DNA from: Acinetobacter baumannii
GTDB lineage: Bacteria > Pseudomonadota > Gammaproteobacteria > Pseudomonadales > Moraxellaceae
Length of the DNA stretch: 63,375 bases
Direction: 5' to 3'
NCBI RefSeq assembly: GCF_016508585.1
Contig: NZ_JADVOP010000026.1
Span: 1 to 63,375 of the forward strand
Shown here: piece after piece, positions 1-9,639 of the stretch
Numbering within the stretch: the first letter of the stretch is position 1
Layout: each line of letters opens with the position of its first letter
Made by a program: the position numbers and the translations under genes
The notes under the pieces: generated by a model
What the model was told of the DNA's origin: nothing
What the model saw: the letters and a program-made list of their open reading frames with translations, nothing else
Database searches by the model: none

Positions 1-890
1 CATCGACAAAGGTCAGATCATAGTTCTGATCAACGCCATTGGCTTTATTCGCATAACTGCCTGCATCTTTAGCCGTTACAGAGGCTGTTACACCTGATAA
101 GACTGATTCAGTTTCACCATTAACTAAGCCTGTTGCAGTAAAGCCTGATGCTGTTTGATTTTTGCCGTTATAGGTCGTATTTAAACTATTCGCTGTCACA
201 GTCGCTTTGGCTTTGGCAATATCCAATGTGCCATCGACAAAGGTCAGATCATAGTTTTTATCAACGCCATTGGCTTTATTCGCATAACTGCCTGCATTTT
301 TAGCCGTTACAGAGGCTGTTACACCTGTCAATACCGAGCTATCTTCGCCATTCACCAAACCTGTTGCAGTAAAGCCTGATGCTGTTTGATTTTTGCCGTT
401 ATAAGTCGTATTTAAACTATTCGCTGTCACAGTCGCTTTGGCTTTGGTAATATCCAATGTGCCATCGACAAAGGTCAGGTCATAGTTTTTATCAACGCCA
501 TTGGCTTTATTCGCATAACTGCCTGCATCTTTAGCCGTTACGGATGCTGTGACACCTGAAAGTACAGATTCAGTTTCACCATTGACTAAACCTGTTGCGC
601 TAAAGCCTAATGCTGTTTGGTTTTTACCGTTATAGGTCGTATTTAAACTATTCGCAGTCACAGTCGCTTTGGCTTTGGCAATATCCAATGCCCCATCGAC
701 AAAGGTCAGGTCATAGTTCTGATCAATACCACTGGCTTTATTCGCATAACTGCCTGCATCTTTAGCCGTTACAGAGGCTGTTACACCTGATAAGACTGAT
801 TCAGTTTCGCCATTGACCAAACCTGTTGCAGTAAAGCCTGATGCAGTCTGGTTTTGTCCGTTATAGGTCGTATTTAAACTATTGGCCTTT
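1..890 (-). repeat. Four tandem 231-bp repeats encoding 77-aa YDG/MBG domains
   Basis: The string CATCGACAAAGGTCA recurs at 1, 232, 463 and 694, a period of exactly 231 bp (77 codons), so units can be gained or lost in frame. Each unit reads TYNGKNQTASGFTATGL through SYANKA and NYDLTFVDG on the minus strand. Units differ by a few substitutions; similarity fades after about 890, where older divergent copies continue to about 1660. The array probably extends beyond the left edge. Confidence 0.93.
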
Positions 891-3800
891 ACAATGGCTT
901 GTGCTTTGTGAATTGTGGCACTTAAACCTATAGGCTGACTAAAAATATAATTTCCAGCATCCACACCTGTTAAGTTATAGCCTGTTACGATCACAGACCT
1001 GGTTCCTGCATTCTTATCTGTAAATGTTCCTATACCACTACCAGTCAATCCAACAGAATCTCCTGCAATTGGATTGATTGAAGCAGTGCCGTTTATGGTT
1101 GCATTGGACAAACCATCATAGGTTTTATCTGCAACACTTATTCCATTGATGGTTAAAATTGCAGGCGTTATATTAGCTTTAAGATTTGTAGGCTGTAGCA
1201 ATGTGTAATTTAAAGCATCTGTTCCTGACAACGTAAAACCTGAAACAGTGACATTTTTATCATTGCCGACATTTTTGTCAGTAAATAATCCAATTCCAGT
1301 TCCAGACAACGAAATAGAATCACCCGATATTCCACCTACAATACTTGCATTTCCTGTTAATGATGCAGATTTTGATGCGTTATAAACTTTGTTTACTGCA
1401 CTTAAGCCACCAATATTTAAACTCTTTGTTGTTATTGTCAGTGTTCCTGATCCACCATTGTCTTTATATATAACATCATCACCAAATTGTGTTGTATTTG
1501 CCCCTGTAGGAACGCCACTGATCAAGATTGAACCATCATTTAAACTATAAACACCTGCATTTTTACCGGCTGTTTTATAATTTACTCCTGAAGCTAGCGT
1601 TCCTGAAGCAATCACTCCATCATAAGTTTTATCAGTAAAATTAGCGACGATTTCTGTGACCAAAGGTTTTAGAAAATGACGTAGTAAAGGGGCAGATGTA
1701 CCTTCATAAATACGCCAAATTTTACCAGTGCCTCCGGCATCATCAATATCCCAATCTGCAAAAGTCGCAATTTGTTGAAGTTGTGCTGTCGTCTTACCTA
1801 CACCACCTGCACTGCTTAATCGACCAGAAGTACTGGTGTTCCAAAAGCTATTTGTAGTTGTACCATTTCCACCACCAACAAGACCACCAATATACTGATT
1901 CCCAATGACATTACCTGAAGAATAAGTCTTATCAACATTTCCTCCATTAAAACCAACTAATCCACCAACATATTGATTTCCAATCACTGTGCCTGTAGCA
2001 TAAGAATTATTGACTGGTCCTGAAGTTCCTCCAACCAATCCACCAACATGATTATTTCCTGTCACTGGACCTGTTGCAAAAGAAGAACTGATTAACCCAT
2101 CGCTATAACCAACTAGACCGCCAATATAGTTATTATTTGAATATTTCCCTTTTACAGTCACATTGGCATATGAGTTTAAAATATTGCCATAATTAAAATT
2201 CCAACCAACCAATCCACCATACTGTTCAGTATTACCTGTGACCAGCCCTGTGTTGACATAGGCATTATTAATTGTGCCCAGATTAAGCCCAACCAAACCA
2301 CCAGTTTTTCCATAACCTGAAATACCAATATTGGTCAGCCCAACATTTTGTATCAGTGCATCCTGATGCGTAATCGCAAACAGCCCGATCCCTTGATACA
2401 TAGATTCAATACTAAGTCCATTAATCACATGACCTAATCCATCAAAACGTCCACGAAAAGCCTGTTGTGATAGATCCATTGGGCTTAAATTTGCATTATA
2501 AAAACCAATTGGGTCGAATCCTGTGTAACCATTCCATAGCTCTGTACTGCTGGCATCTATGTCAGCACCCAACACATAATTACCACTCAGGTTACCATTA
2601 ATGCCTTGTAAATCTTGACTTGTAGTTGAACCTTGTGCACCCAAAGCCGTAATGACTTGATAGTTAATGGTGGTTGCTGTTCCTTTTTGGGTACTAAAGT
2701 TCTGACCTGCCTTTAAGTTTATTTTTGCACCATTGTTAATATAATAATTTGCGCTGGTATTGGCTGTATTTTGCCCATAAATCAAATTAAGTTTGCCACT
2801 ATTATTGGTCGCTGTAATGTTGGCATTAATATTAATGTTATTTTGTGCATTTAAAGTCAGGCTAGTTGCACTCCCCCAAGTCACATCAGCATTAACATTG
2901 ATATCCCCCTTTTGGTTACCCGTAGTGCTGGTTAGTAATACAACATTACTGGTTGCAAGACTGCTTGCTAAAGTGGTTGCACCAATGCCACTACTACTTG
3001 CTGATGCATTACCCGAATTAATACTGAAATCTGTGGGGTCGATTAACCAAGTTCCTGTTTTTCCACTGTCGGATCGAGTGGACACAGCCGTAGTTTGATC
3101 GATCTTAACATCAGCGGCTGAGGTTTCAATAAATCCACCATCCTGACCATTTTTTCCTTCAGCTTTCAGTACACCACTCACAGTGGTTGTGCCCGTTTGC
3201 ATATCACCTAGTAGAATAATTTCGCCTTTGGCATTTTGACTTAAACGGTTGGCTTCGATAATGCCTGAATGATTGACAACTGCTTTACTTAAACTGTCTT
3301 TGGCTTTTGCAGTTAAATAGACTGCGCCATTATCAGCAAGAATTGCTCCTCCATTGTCCACCAAACCTTTAAGAACCCCTTGATCCACTTGGTACTGGGT
3401 CAGTGAACCATCTTGTAAAGCAAGCGTGACTTGACTAGCGGATGTTAAGTGTGTAGTCCCATTCGGTGTGGTAATAGAACCTGTATTTTTAACATTCGGC
3501 GCAATTAGCGCTACTGTTCCACCTTGTGAAGTTTGAATAGCGCCATGATTTTCAATACTTGCATGACTATTGGCATCGCCTTTTAAAGTGAATTGACCAT
3601 TTTGAATATCATGGTCCGTGAGTGCTAACGTTGAAGCAACCAATCCCCCAACATTCACTTGAGCGGTTTTAGAGAAAACCACACCATTCGGATTGAGTAG
3701 GAACACCTGACCATTGGCATTTAAACGCCCCATGATTTGCGAAGCATTACTGTCTAATACATGGTTAATTGCGACTGAAGATGCATTATTTTGGTTAAAA

Positions 3801-4144
3801 TTGACTGTCGCATTTTGACCAATGTTAAAGCTGTTCCAATTGGTGCTCAGTGTTTGACTGCTTTGATTAATGTTCAAAGTATGCCCATTTTGAGAAATCG
3901 TTGCCGCACCCGAATTAATTTGAGCGCCTGTCGGTAACTCGGTATTTGAAATCGCCGCCAGTACAGATAAAGGCAACAGTGCCAATCCAAATATAAGCAG
4001 AGCTGATACTTTTTCAACAATCCCCATTGTCTTATTCTGATCAATGACTGTGCTTTGTGAAGGACGGTGATTCTTGGCAAGTTCTGAAACGGCTTGCCAA
4101 CAACCAAGCTGCGCATTCCAGATAACTTTGTAAATTTTATTCAT
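1..4144 (-). CDS. Filamentous-haemagglutinin-type adhesin (TpsA), 3' end outside window
   Basis: Large secreted surface adhesin read from ATG at 4144 down through the window edge: 1381 codons seen and no stop reached. Residues 1-30 begin MNKIYKVIWN and include GCWQAVSELAK, the extended signal peptide region (ESPR) typical of two-partner-secretion exoproteins, followed by a hydrophobic stretch at about 45-62 ending in a plausible signal cleavage at SVLA. About 65-180 is the haemagglutination-activity/TPS domain (NPNGVVFSKTAQVNVGG type), which the cognate TpsB pore would recognise. About 600-770 holds several GLUG-like motifs (IGGLVG, GNVT type), and about 830-1381 consists of YDG/MBG-type beta repeats, the last four almost identical. 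No TpsB gene is visible, so the partner lies elsewhere or beyond the edge. Role in attachment or biofilm is inferred from the family. Confidence 0.88.
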   Translation of the reverse strand, partial: MNKIYKVIWNAQLGCWQAVSELAKNHRPSQSTVIDQNKTMGIVEKVSALLIFGLALLPLSVLAAISNTELPTGAQINSGAATISQNGHTLNINQSSQTLSTNWNSFNIGQNATVNFNQNNASSVAINHVLDSNASQIMGRLNANGQVFLLNPNGVVFSKTAQVNVGGLVASTLALTDHDIQNGQFTLKGDANSHASIENHGAIQTSQGGTVALIAPNVKNTGSITTPNGTTHLTSASQVTLALQDGSLTQYQVDQGVLKGLVDNGGAILADNGAVYLTAKAKDSLSKAVVNHSGIIEANRLSQNAKGEIILLGDMQTGTTTVSGVLKAEGKNGQDGGFIETSAADVKIDQTTAVSTRSDSGKTGTWLIDPTDFSINSGNASASSSGIGATTLASSLATSNVVLLTSTTGNQKGDINVNADVTWGSATSLTLNAQNNININANITATNNSGKLNLIYGQNTANTSANYYINNGAKINLKAGQNFSTQKGTATTINYQVITALGAQGSTTSQDLQGINGNLSGNYVLGADIDASSTELWNGYTGFDPIGFYNANLSPMDLSQQAFRGRFDGLGHVINGLSIESMYQGIGLFAITHQDALIQNVGLTNIGISGYGKTGGLVGLNLGTINNAYVNTGLVTGNTEQYGGLVGWNFNYGNILNSYANVTVKGKYSNNNYIGGLVGYSDGLISSSFATGPVTGNNHVGGLVGGTSGPVNNSYATGTVIGNQYVGGLVGFNGGNVDKTYSSGNVIGNQYIGGLVGGGNGTTTNSFWNTSTSGRLSSAGGVGKTTAQLQQIATFADWDIDDAGGTGKIWRIYEGTSAPLLRHFLKPLVTEIVANFTDKTYDGVIASGTLASGVNYKTAGKNAGVYSLNDGSILISGVPTGANTTQFGDDVIYKDNGGSGTLTITTKSLNIGGLSAVNKVYNASKSASLTGNASIVGGISGDSISLSGTGIGLFTDKNVGNDKNVTVSGFTLSGTDALNYTLLQPTNLKANITPAILTINGISVADKTYDGLSNATINGTASINPIAGDSVGLTGSGIGTFTDKNAGTRSVIVTGYNLTGVDAGNYIFSQPIGLSATIHKAQAIVKANSLNTTYNGQNQTASGFTATGLVNGETESVLSGVTASVTAKDAGSYANKASGIDQNYDLTFVDGALDIAKAKATVTANSLNTTYNGKNQTALGFSATGLVNGETESVLSGVTASVTAKDAGSYANKANGVDKNYDLTFVDGTLDITKAKATVTANSLNTTYNGKNQTASGFTATGLVNGEDSSVLTGVTASVTAKNAGSYANKANGVDKNYDLTFVDGTLDIAKAKATVTANSLNTTYNGKNQTASGFTATGLVNGETESVLSGVTASVTAKDAGSYANKANGVDQNYDLTFVD

Positions 4145-4276
4145 GATATGCCCAAATGTAATAGATTAAATATTAATCATCTAAACATAACTTTACATAA
4201 CTAGATATACCTGAAATTAGTGATTTTTAAAGATTTTTTAATTATATCTACATGGTTTATTTAAATAATTTTACAC

Positions 4277-4330
4277 AAAATGAGACTTATTTTACTGTAA
4301 AATTACAATGCATAAATTAAGTCTCATTTT
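4277..4330 (-). terminator. Long inverted repeat between the helicase gene and the adhesin gene
   Basis: A perfect 13-bp inverted repeat (AAAATGAGACTTA at 4277-4289 and its complement at 4318-4330) encloses a 28-nt loop that itself contains a smaller near-palindrome (ATTTTACTGTAAAAT). It begins 29 bp past the stop of the DUF4011 gene and about 130 bp before the adhesin start. The arms are AT-rich and there is no clean U tract, so it could be a terminator, an operator or a processing site. Confidence 0.45.
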
Positions 4331-4358
4331 TATAAAAACTACACTAAAAATGTTTATT

Positions 4359-7300
4359 CTATGAAGGTAGCTTATTTAAATTTACGAGCTCATTTAATTG
4401 ATTCTGTAATTTTTCTAGATTTGCTTCTGGATCAAGCCACCATTCCACTGTCCACAATTGAATCACGCTCCAACCGAGTCCGGTTAATACAGAAGGACGC
4501 AATTGATCTCGATCTCGTGCAGTTGCAGCTTTGGCATAATCATCTCCATCCACCAAAATACCTGTTAAATACTGCCCAGCAACATAAGGATTTTGGATGG
4601 CAATATCAATACGGCTATCTCCGCTGCCTACGGCCAAGTCAACTTTCCAACCCAAATGTTCTAATTGTGCTTGCACATACAGCATTAGGTCATCTTTAGC
4701 CTTTTGATTTTCAAACGTTTGTGAGTAATATGCCATCTGCCCGGTTTGCGCAAAATTTAAGAAATCCTTTAAATCACGCACTCCCTCACTGCTGGTTCGA
4801 GACAAATCAATCTGGTCTGGACGGAGTGTTGAGAAAACATGTAGACCTTGACGCGCACGTGTAATCGCAACATTTAAACGGCGCTGTCCACCCTGACGAT
4901 TCAAGGCACCAAAATTCATCAGTAATTTGCCCTGCTGATCGGGTGCATAAGTGATGGAAAAGATAATAATATCTCGTTCATCACCTTGTACATTTTCCAA
5001 ATTTTTAACAAACAATGGCTCAAAGCCCTCTCGGCTAAGTTGTTCTAATTCAGGATGTTGTGCCAATTCATTATCAAGCAAATCTTCAATCAGTTTTTGC
5101 TGAGTAATATTGAATGTCACCACACCGATGGTTTGTTTAGCTTCTGCGTTGAGTTGATCCGTTAAATGTTGCAGAATAAACCGTACTATTGCCTGAGCCT
5201 CTGCTTTGTTGGTTCGAGTGTCCCCCTTGTCATATACACCTTCAACAGCGTGCAATTGAATTGCCCTGTCTTTTGCTACAGGTGCAGGAAATGTCAACAG
5301 CTCACCTTTATAATATTTTTGATTACTAAACTGAATGAGGCTTTCATAACGACTACGATAGTGCCAATTCAAGACCAGTTCTGGTAATTGTGCAGCTAAA
5401 CATTCATCCAGAATGCTTTCCAAATCTTCAGTGACATCTTCATCAACCTCTTCGCTATCTCCTTTTCCAAAGAAACTGGTGGGCGGCATTTGTTTATTGT
5501 CACCAACAACAATGGATTGCTCTCCTCGTGCAAGTGCACCAATTGCATCCCAGACAGGAATTTGTGACGCTTCATCAAAAATCACGACATCAAACCTAGA
5601 TTCAGGATCGAGATATTGAGCAACTGACAATGGGCTCATTAACATACACGGCTTAAGCCCCCGAATCACATCTGGAATCTGTTTGATCAGTTCACGTACT
5701 GGAATATGTCGACGTTTTTTCCCCAACTCTTTGTTGAGTAATGCCCACTGCTTTTTAAACTCATCAGGATTTTCAAAAATTTTATGCCAACGTCGGGTAA
5801 TTTCCTCACTGGCAAATTGTTGGTGTTCACGATCCTGTTGTGAGAATTTAAGAATTTTTTGTTGATGTAACTCACCATTGAACTGGTTGAGTTCAGGATG
5901 CAGACTAAACTGTTGAACAATCCATTGACGGGCAAGATTGATATCAATGAGTCGTGCAACTTGTTCCTGATCTAATTTTACCTCGGTAGTCGAAGATCCC
6001 AGATCAGTTGAACAGTGCTGTTGTAAATATAGGACAAAACGAGACAAACCTTGTTGCTGAAGCTGCGTTTTTAAACCTTGCCAATTTAACCAGTGACGCC
6101 AGTTGCTGATCACGTTCTGTAAGTTTTGCTGACGTGTGAGTAATGCTGCAAATGCAATCTGTGTATATGATCTTGAATTTTCCGTCTGGATCTGCTGATC
6201 TGGTAATAGCAGTGCGTAGCATCGCTGTAATTCTTCAATAGATTGTTCGGCTTCAAAGTACTGCTGTTGACTTGCAAAGTCCAATGCTTGTAATAACACT
6301 GCTGGGCTGGAAATACGATCTGCAAGTTGGCTGTTCAACTGGGTCCAAGCCTGCAGCATGTTTTCAAACTGTGTCCAATCTGTTTTTTCACCTTGCCAAT
6401 AGGTTTGCAGTTTGGCACTTAAACTATTTTCAATCGCTTTAAACTGTTGCTGATGAGTTTGGATATTCATCAGCAATGGCAGATCATTCTCCACCACCAT
6501 GGCAGAAGGTCGCTGTTTCTCGGTGTGATAGCTACGCATCAAGTTTCTTAACTGATACTTGCCAAACCAAGACCACGGCCAAAACTTGGCAGAAGCTTCG
6601 CGCCACTTAAACTCAATCTGTTTTAATTCCGCTTGATAAATGGAAAAATCATATTTAAAGATCAAACGCGTCTGACTTTGAACAATCTCTGTGCTGACCG
6701 CTTTGGCTTCGGAAATCTGACGTATGTCTAGACCATCAATAATTTTTAGCAGCTTCAAATCATATTGTTGACTAAATGCAAATATTTTCTGGAAGACGGC
6801 TAAGTCAGCTTGAATCTGTTGTAGATTTTCTGCTTGTTTAAATTGACAAATATTTTGCCAAGCATGTAGCGAACGATGTATTTGAGGAATTAATTCGGCA
6901 ATACGTTGTTGGTTGTGCTGATACTGATCTTGCCACATCAGATTCCAGAAATTCGGAGAACTTCCTTCGGCAAATCCATTCAGGCAATCCCGTACGCTGC
7001 TCGAAATTTGTTGATACTGCAGCCAGGCTTTGACGGCCAAATCTTTCAGCTGCGAACGTGCTTGATGGCTCAATTGTTGAATATTGAGATCAAAACGCAA
7101 TGTTTCGGTCTCTCTATGCAACAACTCCTCACTCATGGCATCGAATAAACTCCATCCTATTGAATGTTGTTGATGCAACACCCGCACATGCTGATTAAGT
7201 ACATCACGGCTTTCTACCAGATGTTGTGAAAGTAACTGCCATTCTTGTTGGGTTTCTTTTTGGGCAATTGCATAAGGATTATTGTTATTTTCTGCACGTT

Positions 7301-9533
7301 CACGGAGCTGATCAAGCACTTCTATTTTTTGTGCTTTGGCAGAATGGAGCTGTAGACAGAGATGCTCCAATCCAATTTGATTCAGTCGGCGATACACCAC
7401 ATCCAATGCAGCCATTTTTTCAGAGACAAAAAGTACGGATTTACCATCTGCCAAACATTGCGCCACCATATTGGTAATGGTTTGTGACTTTCCTGTTCCC
7501 GGTGGTCCAGAAAGCACAAATGTCCGCCCTAAAGCTGCGGACATCACGGCTGCAAGCTGTGAAGAATCAGAAGATAATGGGGTAAACAGCTGTTTGGGTT
7601 GGTATTTTTGATCGAGTTCAGCGGGATGCGGAAAAGCCTCTTGCTTTTTAAACGGCTCGCGTGGCGTTTCAATCAAATGATGAACCACAGCCTGTTCTTT
7701 TAATTGCTGTATACGTAAAGACAGATCTCGCCACATTAAGTATTTTGAAAATGAAAACTGACCAATCGCGGCTTCAACAGTCACCTCCCATCCTCGCATA
7801 TGGACTACGGCTCGGCGTACAATTTGCAAGACAGCATTGACATCTATCCCCGATCCATCAGTTGGTAGCGGGTCCAAACCACTGACCTCAATTTCAAAAT
7901 CCTGTCTCAATAATTGCAACAGTGTTGAATTGAATCGTGGCTCGTCATCATACATCCACAAGCGATAACCAGATTTTGCCGACTCTCGTGTCATCCGCAC
8001 GGGAATTAACAAAAGCGGCGCTTTAAATGTTCTCTGGGCTTTCTCTGATTCTTTCCACTCCAGAAAACCAACTGCCAAGAATAAAGTATTTGCCCCACCT
8101 TCTTCCAACGCTGTGCGTGAGGCGCGATAAACTTCCACCAAACGTTTATTTAAGGTCTCGCTGTCTAAGCCACTAAATAACAACTGGCGCTGTAGATTTT
8201 CATCAATATAGTTTTGAACATGTTGGGCTTCATTTTCACGAGTGACATCTTTAAGAGAGATATAATCCACACTTTGAAAGAAAAAGCCCTTATTCTCAGC
8301 CAAAGCATCTTCTAAAGCGGCTAAAGTTTTCTCAGAACACTGCAAGGGAATACTTAAACGGTTATCTTTAAAATTTAATAACTTATTTCTTAAACTTAAA
8401 TCCAGCAAACGTCTTAACCAGCGCTGTACACGCGTTGCAACGTTTACATTTGCATCCATCACCGCATATTCAGGTAAAGATGCTGCTGTCCATGTCATCT
8501 CATCTGCATCTAAATTTTGTGCGACATCAAGCTGTGTTGAAATAGGACGTACACCACGTAAACGACTTTGACGAATATCAATGGCTACATAAAACGGTTC
8601 AATTTTTTCAGCATCGCGCAAGTACTCTTGTGCTGAAGTTATGGCTTGCTGCAGACTTGCCCGAGAGCTTAACAAGGTGGTTTCGATAAAAGTAATGCCA
8701 CCAAGTTCCATATACTTACGTAAAGCCTGAAGATCATCAATTAAAACATCAGCAACTGGAGTTTCATGCAACCATACACCGATAAAACTGTGACCTTGGA
8801 CAATCACCACCATTGGATCAAGTCCAATTTGCTCAAGCAAAGAACTCATCAACATGGTGCTATCCAAACAACATGCCATTTTGTCTTCTAAAATCTGTTT
8901 GGCAAAACGGATACGCTGTCCATGTTGGATATAACTTGCAGGATTAACGATATAGTGTAAATCCTGTTCACACAATGCCTGCCAAATTGCATGTACCTGA
9001 TTGAAAACTTGTTCAGGGCTTTTATCCATATAGCCATTCAGGCGACCTAGATTCTTCTGTACCAAGCATTCACTGGCACGTTGAAGCACAGGTGCTAAAG
9101 AAACCGCATTCGGTTGTGAAAAACAGGCTAAAAGTTCAAGCGGCTGTTTTTCTCCACCCCATGTATCTACTGTCAGCACTTCAATATCTTGTTGTTTTTC
9201 AGCCAACAGCTGTCCCTCTGGGTCCAACCATTTTAAATTTAGATAGCCTTTTATATTTTCAGTCAGGTGGAGCAGAAAATTGAGATCAAAATTGAGTTTG
9301 GGATTATTGAGGTAGATGCTTTGCTCAATATCGCTTTTACCGATTCGAATCTCAGTAGGTTGGATAAATACAGGATGAGATTCAATGACAAGCTTACTTT
9401 CAGAAAGTGGCTTACTCCCAGTCAAGGATATATGACGGATCAAAGGAATCGCGTTTTGCTGAAAAGTAAAATTTAAGCTTGAAGATGCATCGAGAGAAAT
9501 TTGAAATTGATTGTGTTCCACAACATCTGGCAT
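4359..9533 (-). CDS. DUF4011 / SF1 helicase / restriction-endonuclease-like fusion protein
   Basis: A 1724-aa multidomain protein. Residues 1-130 look like a beta-rich leader. About 170-290 resembles a papain/transglutaminase-like fold (ACCLDSTMLMSSLL near 221, GHSFIGVWL near 249, then DVLIDD). The DUF4011 signature LLDLSLRNKLLNF lies near 375. Walker A GPPGTGKS is near 676, followed by a long glutamine-rich helical insertion; motif II FDEAS lies near 1318, motif V/VI-like NVAITRARQGL follows, and the last ~110 residues (SGDSRIDIAI, GILVDGDDYA) match the MTES_1575/Vsr-like nuclease fold. ATG is chosen at 9533, with AGGA 11 nt upstream. The domain order resembles the single-gene antiphage protein I recall as Hhe (DUF4011-helicase-Vsr); phage defence here is inference. 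It stands as its own transcription unit between two surface-protein genes. Confidence 0.82.
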   Translation of the reverse strand: MPDVVEHNQFQISLDASSSLNFTFQQNAIPLIRHISLTGSKPLSESKLVIESHPVFIQPTEIRIGKSDIEQSIYLNNPKLNFDLNFLLHLTENIKGYLNLKWLDPEGQLLAEKQQDIEVLTVDTWGGEKQPLELLACFSQPNAVSLAPVLQRASECLVQKNLGRLNGYMDKSPEQVFNQVHAIWQALCEQDLHYIVNPASYIQHGQRIRFAKQILEDKMACCLDSTMLMSSLLEQIGLDPMVVIVQGHSFIGVWLHETPVADVLIDDLQALRKYMELGGITFIETTLLSSRASLQQAITSAQEYLRDAEKIEPFYVAIDIRQSRLRGVRPISTQLDVAQNLDADEMTWTAASLPEYAVMDANVNVATRVQRWLRRLLDLSLRNKLLNFKDNRLSIPLQCSEKTLAALEDALAENKGFFFQSVDYISLKDVTRENEAQHVQNYIDENLQRQLLFSGLDSETLNKRLVEVYRASRTALEEGGANTLFLAVGFLEWKESEKAQRTFKAPLLLIPVRMTRESAKSGYRLWMYDDEPRFNSTLLQLLRQDFEIEVSGLDPLPTDGSGIDVNAVLQIVRRAVVHMRGWEVTVEAAIGQFSFSKYLMWRDLSLRIQQLKEQAVVHHLIETPREPFKKQEAFPHPAELDQKYQPKQLFTPLSSDSSQLAAVMSAALGRTFVLSGPPGTGKSQTITNMVAQCLADGKSVLFVSEKMAALDVVYRRLNQIGLEHLCLQLHSAKAQKIEVLDQLRERAENNNNPYAIAQKETQQEWQLLSQHLVESRDVLNQHVRVLHQQHSIGWSLFDAMSEELLHRETETLRFDLNIQQLSHQARSQLKDLAVKAWLQYQQISSSVRDCLNGFAEGSSPNFWNLMWQDQYQHNQQRIAELIPQIHRSLHAWQNICQFKQAENLQQIQADLAVFQKIFAFSQQYDLKLLKIIDGLDIRQISEAKAVSTEIVQSQTRLIFKYDFSIYQAELKQIEFKWREASAKFWPWSWFGKYQLRNLMRSYHTEKQRPSAMVVENDLPLLMNIQTHQQQFKAIENSLSAKLQTYWQGEKTDWTQFENMLQAWTQLNSQLADRISSPAVLLQALDFASQQQYFEAEQSIEELQRCYALLLPDQQIQTENSRSYTQIAFAALLTRQQNLQNVISNWRHWLNWQGLKTQLQQQGLSRFVLYLQQHCSTDLGSSTTEVKLDQEQVARLIDINLARQWIVQQFSLHPELNQFNGELHQQKILKFSQQDREHQQFASEEITRRWHKIFENPDEFKKQWALLNKELGKKRRHIPVRELIKQIPDVIRGLKPCMLMSPLSVAQYLDPESRFDVVIFDEASQIPVWDAIGALARGEQSIVVGDNKQMPPTSFFGKGDSEEVDEDVTEDLESILDECLAAQLPELVLNWHYRSRYESLIQFSNQKYYKGELLTFPAPVAKDRAIQLHAVEGVYDKGDTRTNKAEAQAIVRFILQHLTDQLNAEAKQTIGVVTFNITQQKLIEDLLDNELAQHPELEQLSREGFEPLFVKNLENVQGDERDIIIFSITYAPDQQGKLLMNFGALNRQGGQRRLNVAITRARQGLHVFSTLRPDQIDLSRTSSEGVRDLKDFLNFAQTGQMAYYSQTFENQKAKDDLMLYVQAQLEHLGWKVDLAVGSGDSRIDIAIQNPYVAGQYLTGILVDGDDYAKAATARDRDQLRPSVLTGLGWSVIQLWTVEWWLDPEANLEKLQNQLNELVNLNKLPS

Positions 9534-9601
9534 GAAAATTGTAATCCTGGATTTTTTTGATTATGAACTTAGTCGCTTACTGTATACTAAATCTATCTCA
9601 G

Positions 9602-9622
9602 TAAAAACGCACCCTAGGTGCT
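9602..9622 (-). terminator. Rho-independent terminator of the Bap-like gene
   Basis: On the minus strand GCACC-TAG-GGTGC is followed by G and five U residues, 18 bp past the stop codon of the Bap-like gene. The stem is short but GC-rich, and the position is right. Confidence 0.6.
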
Positions 9623-9639
9623 TATTCCGTATATCTCAA

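Noticed and set aside
1..890. Regular repeats with a constant period that could suggest a CRISPR array or satellite DNA
   Set aside because: The 231-bp period is a whole number of codons, and the units translate without stops as YDG/MBG domains of the adhesin.
2793..3098. Plus-strand ORF of 101 codons inside the adhesin gene
   Set aside because: It is antisense to conserved adhesin sequence and has a composition of shifted beta-repeat codons; no ribosome-binding site.
4361..4699. Plus-strand ORF of 112 codons at the end of the helicase gene
   Set aside because: It is antisense to the nuclease-like domain, whose reading frame is clearly the real one.
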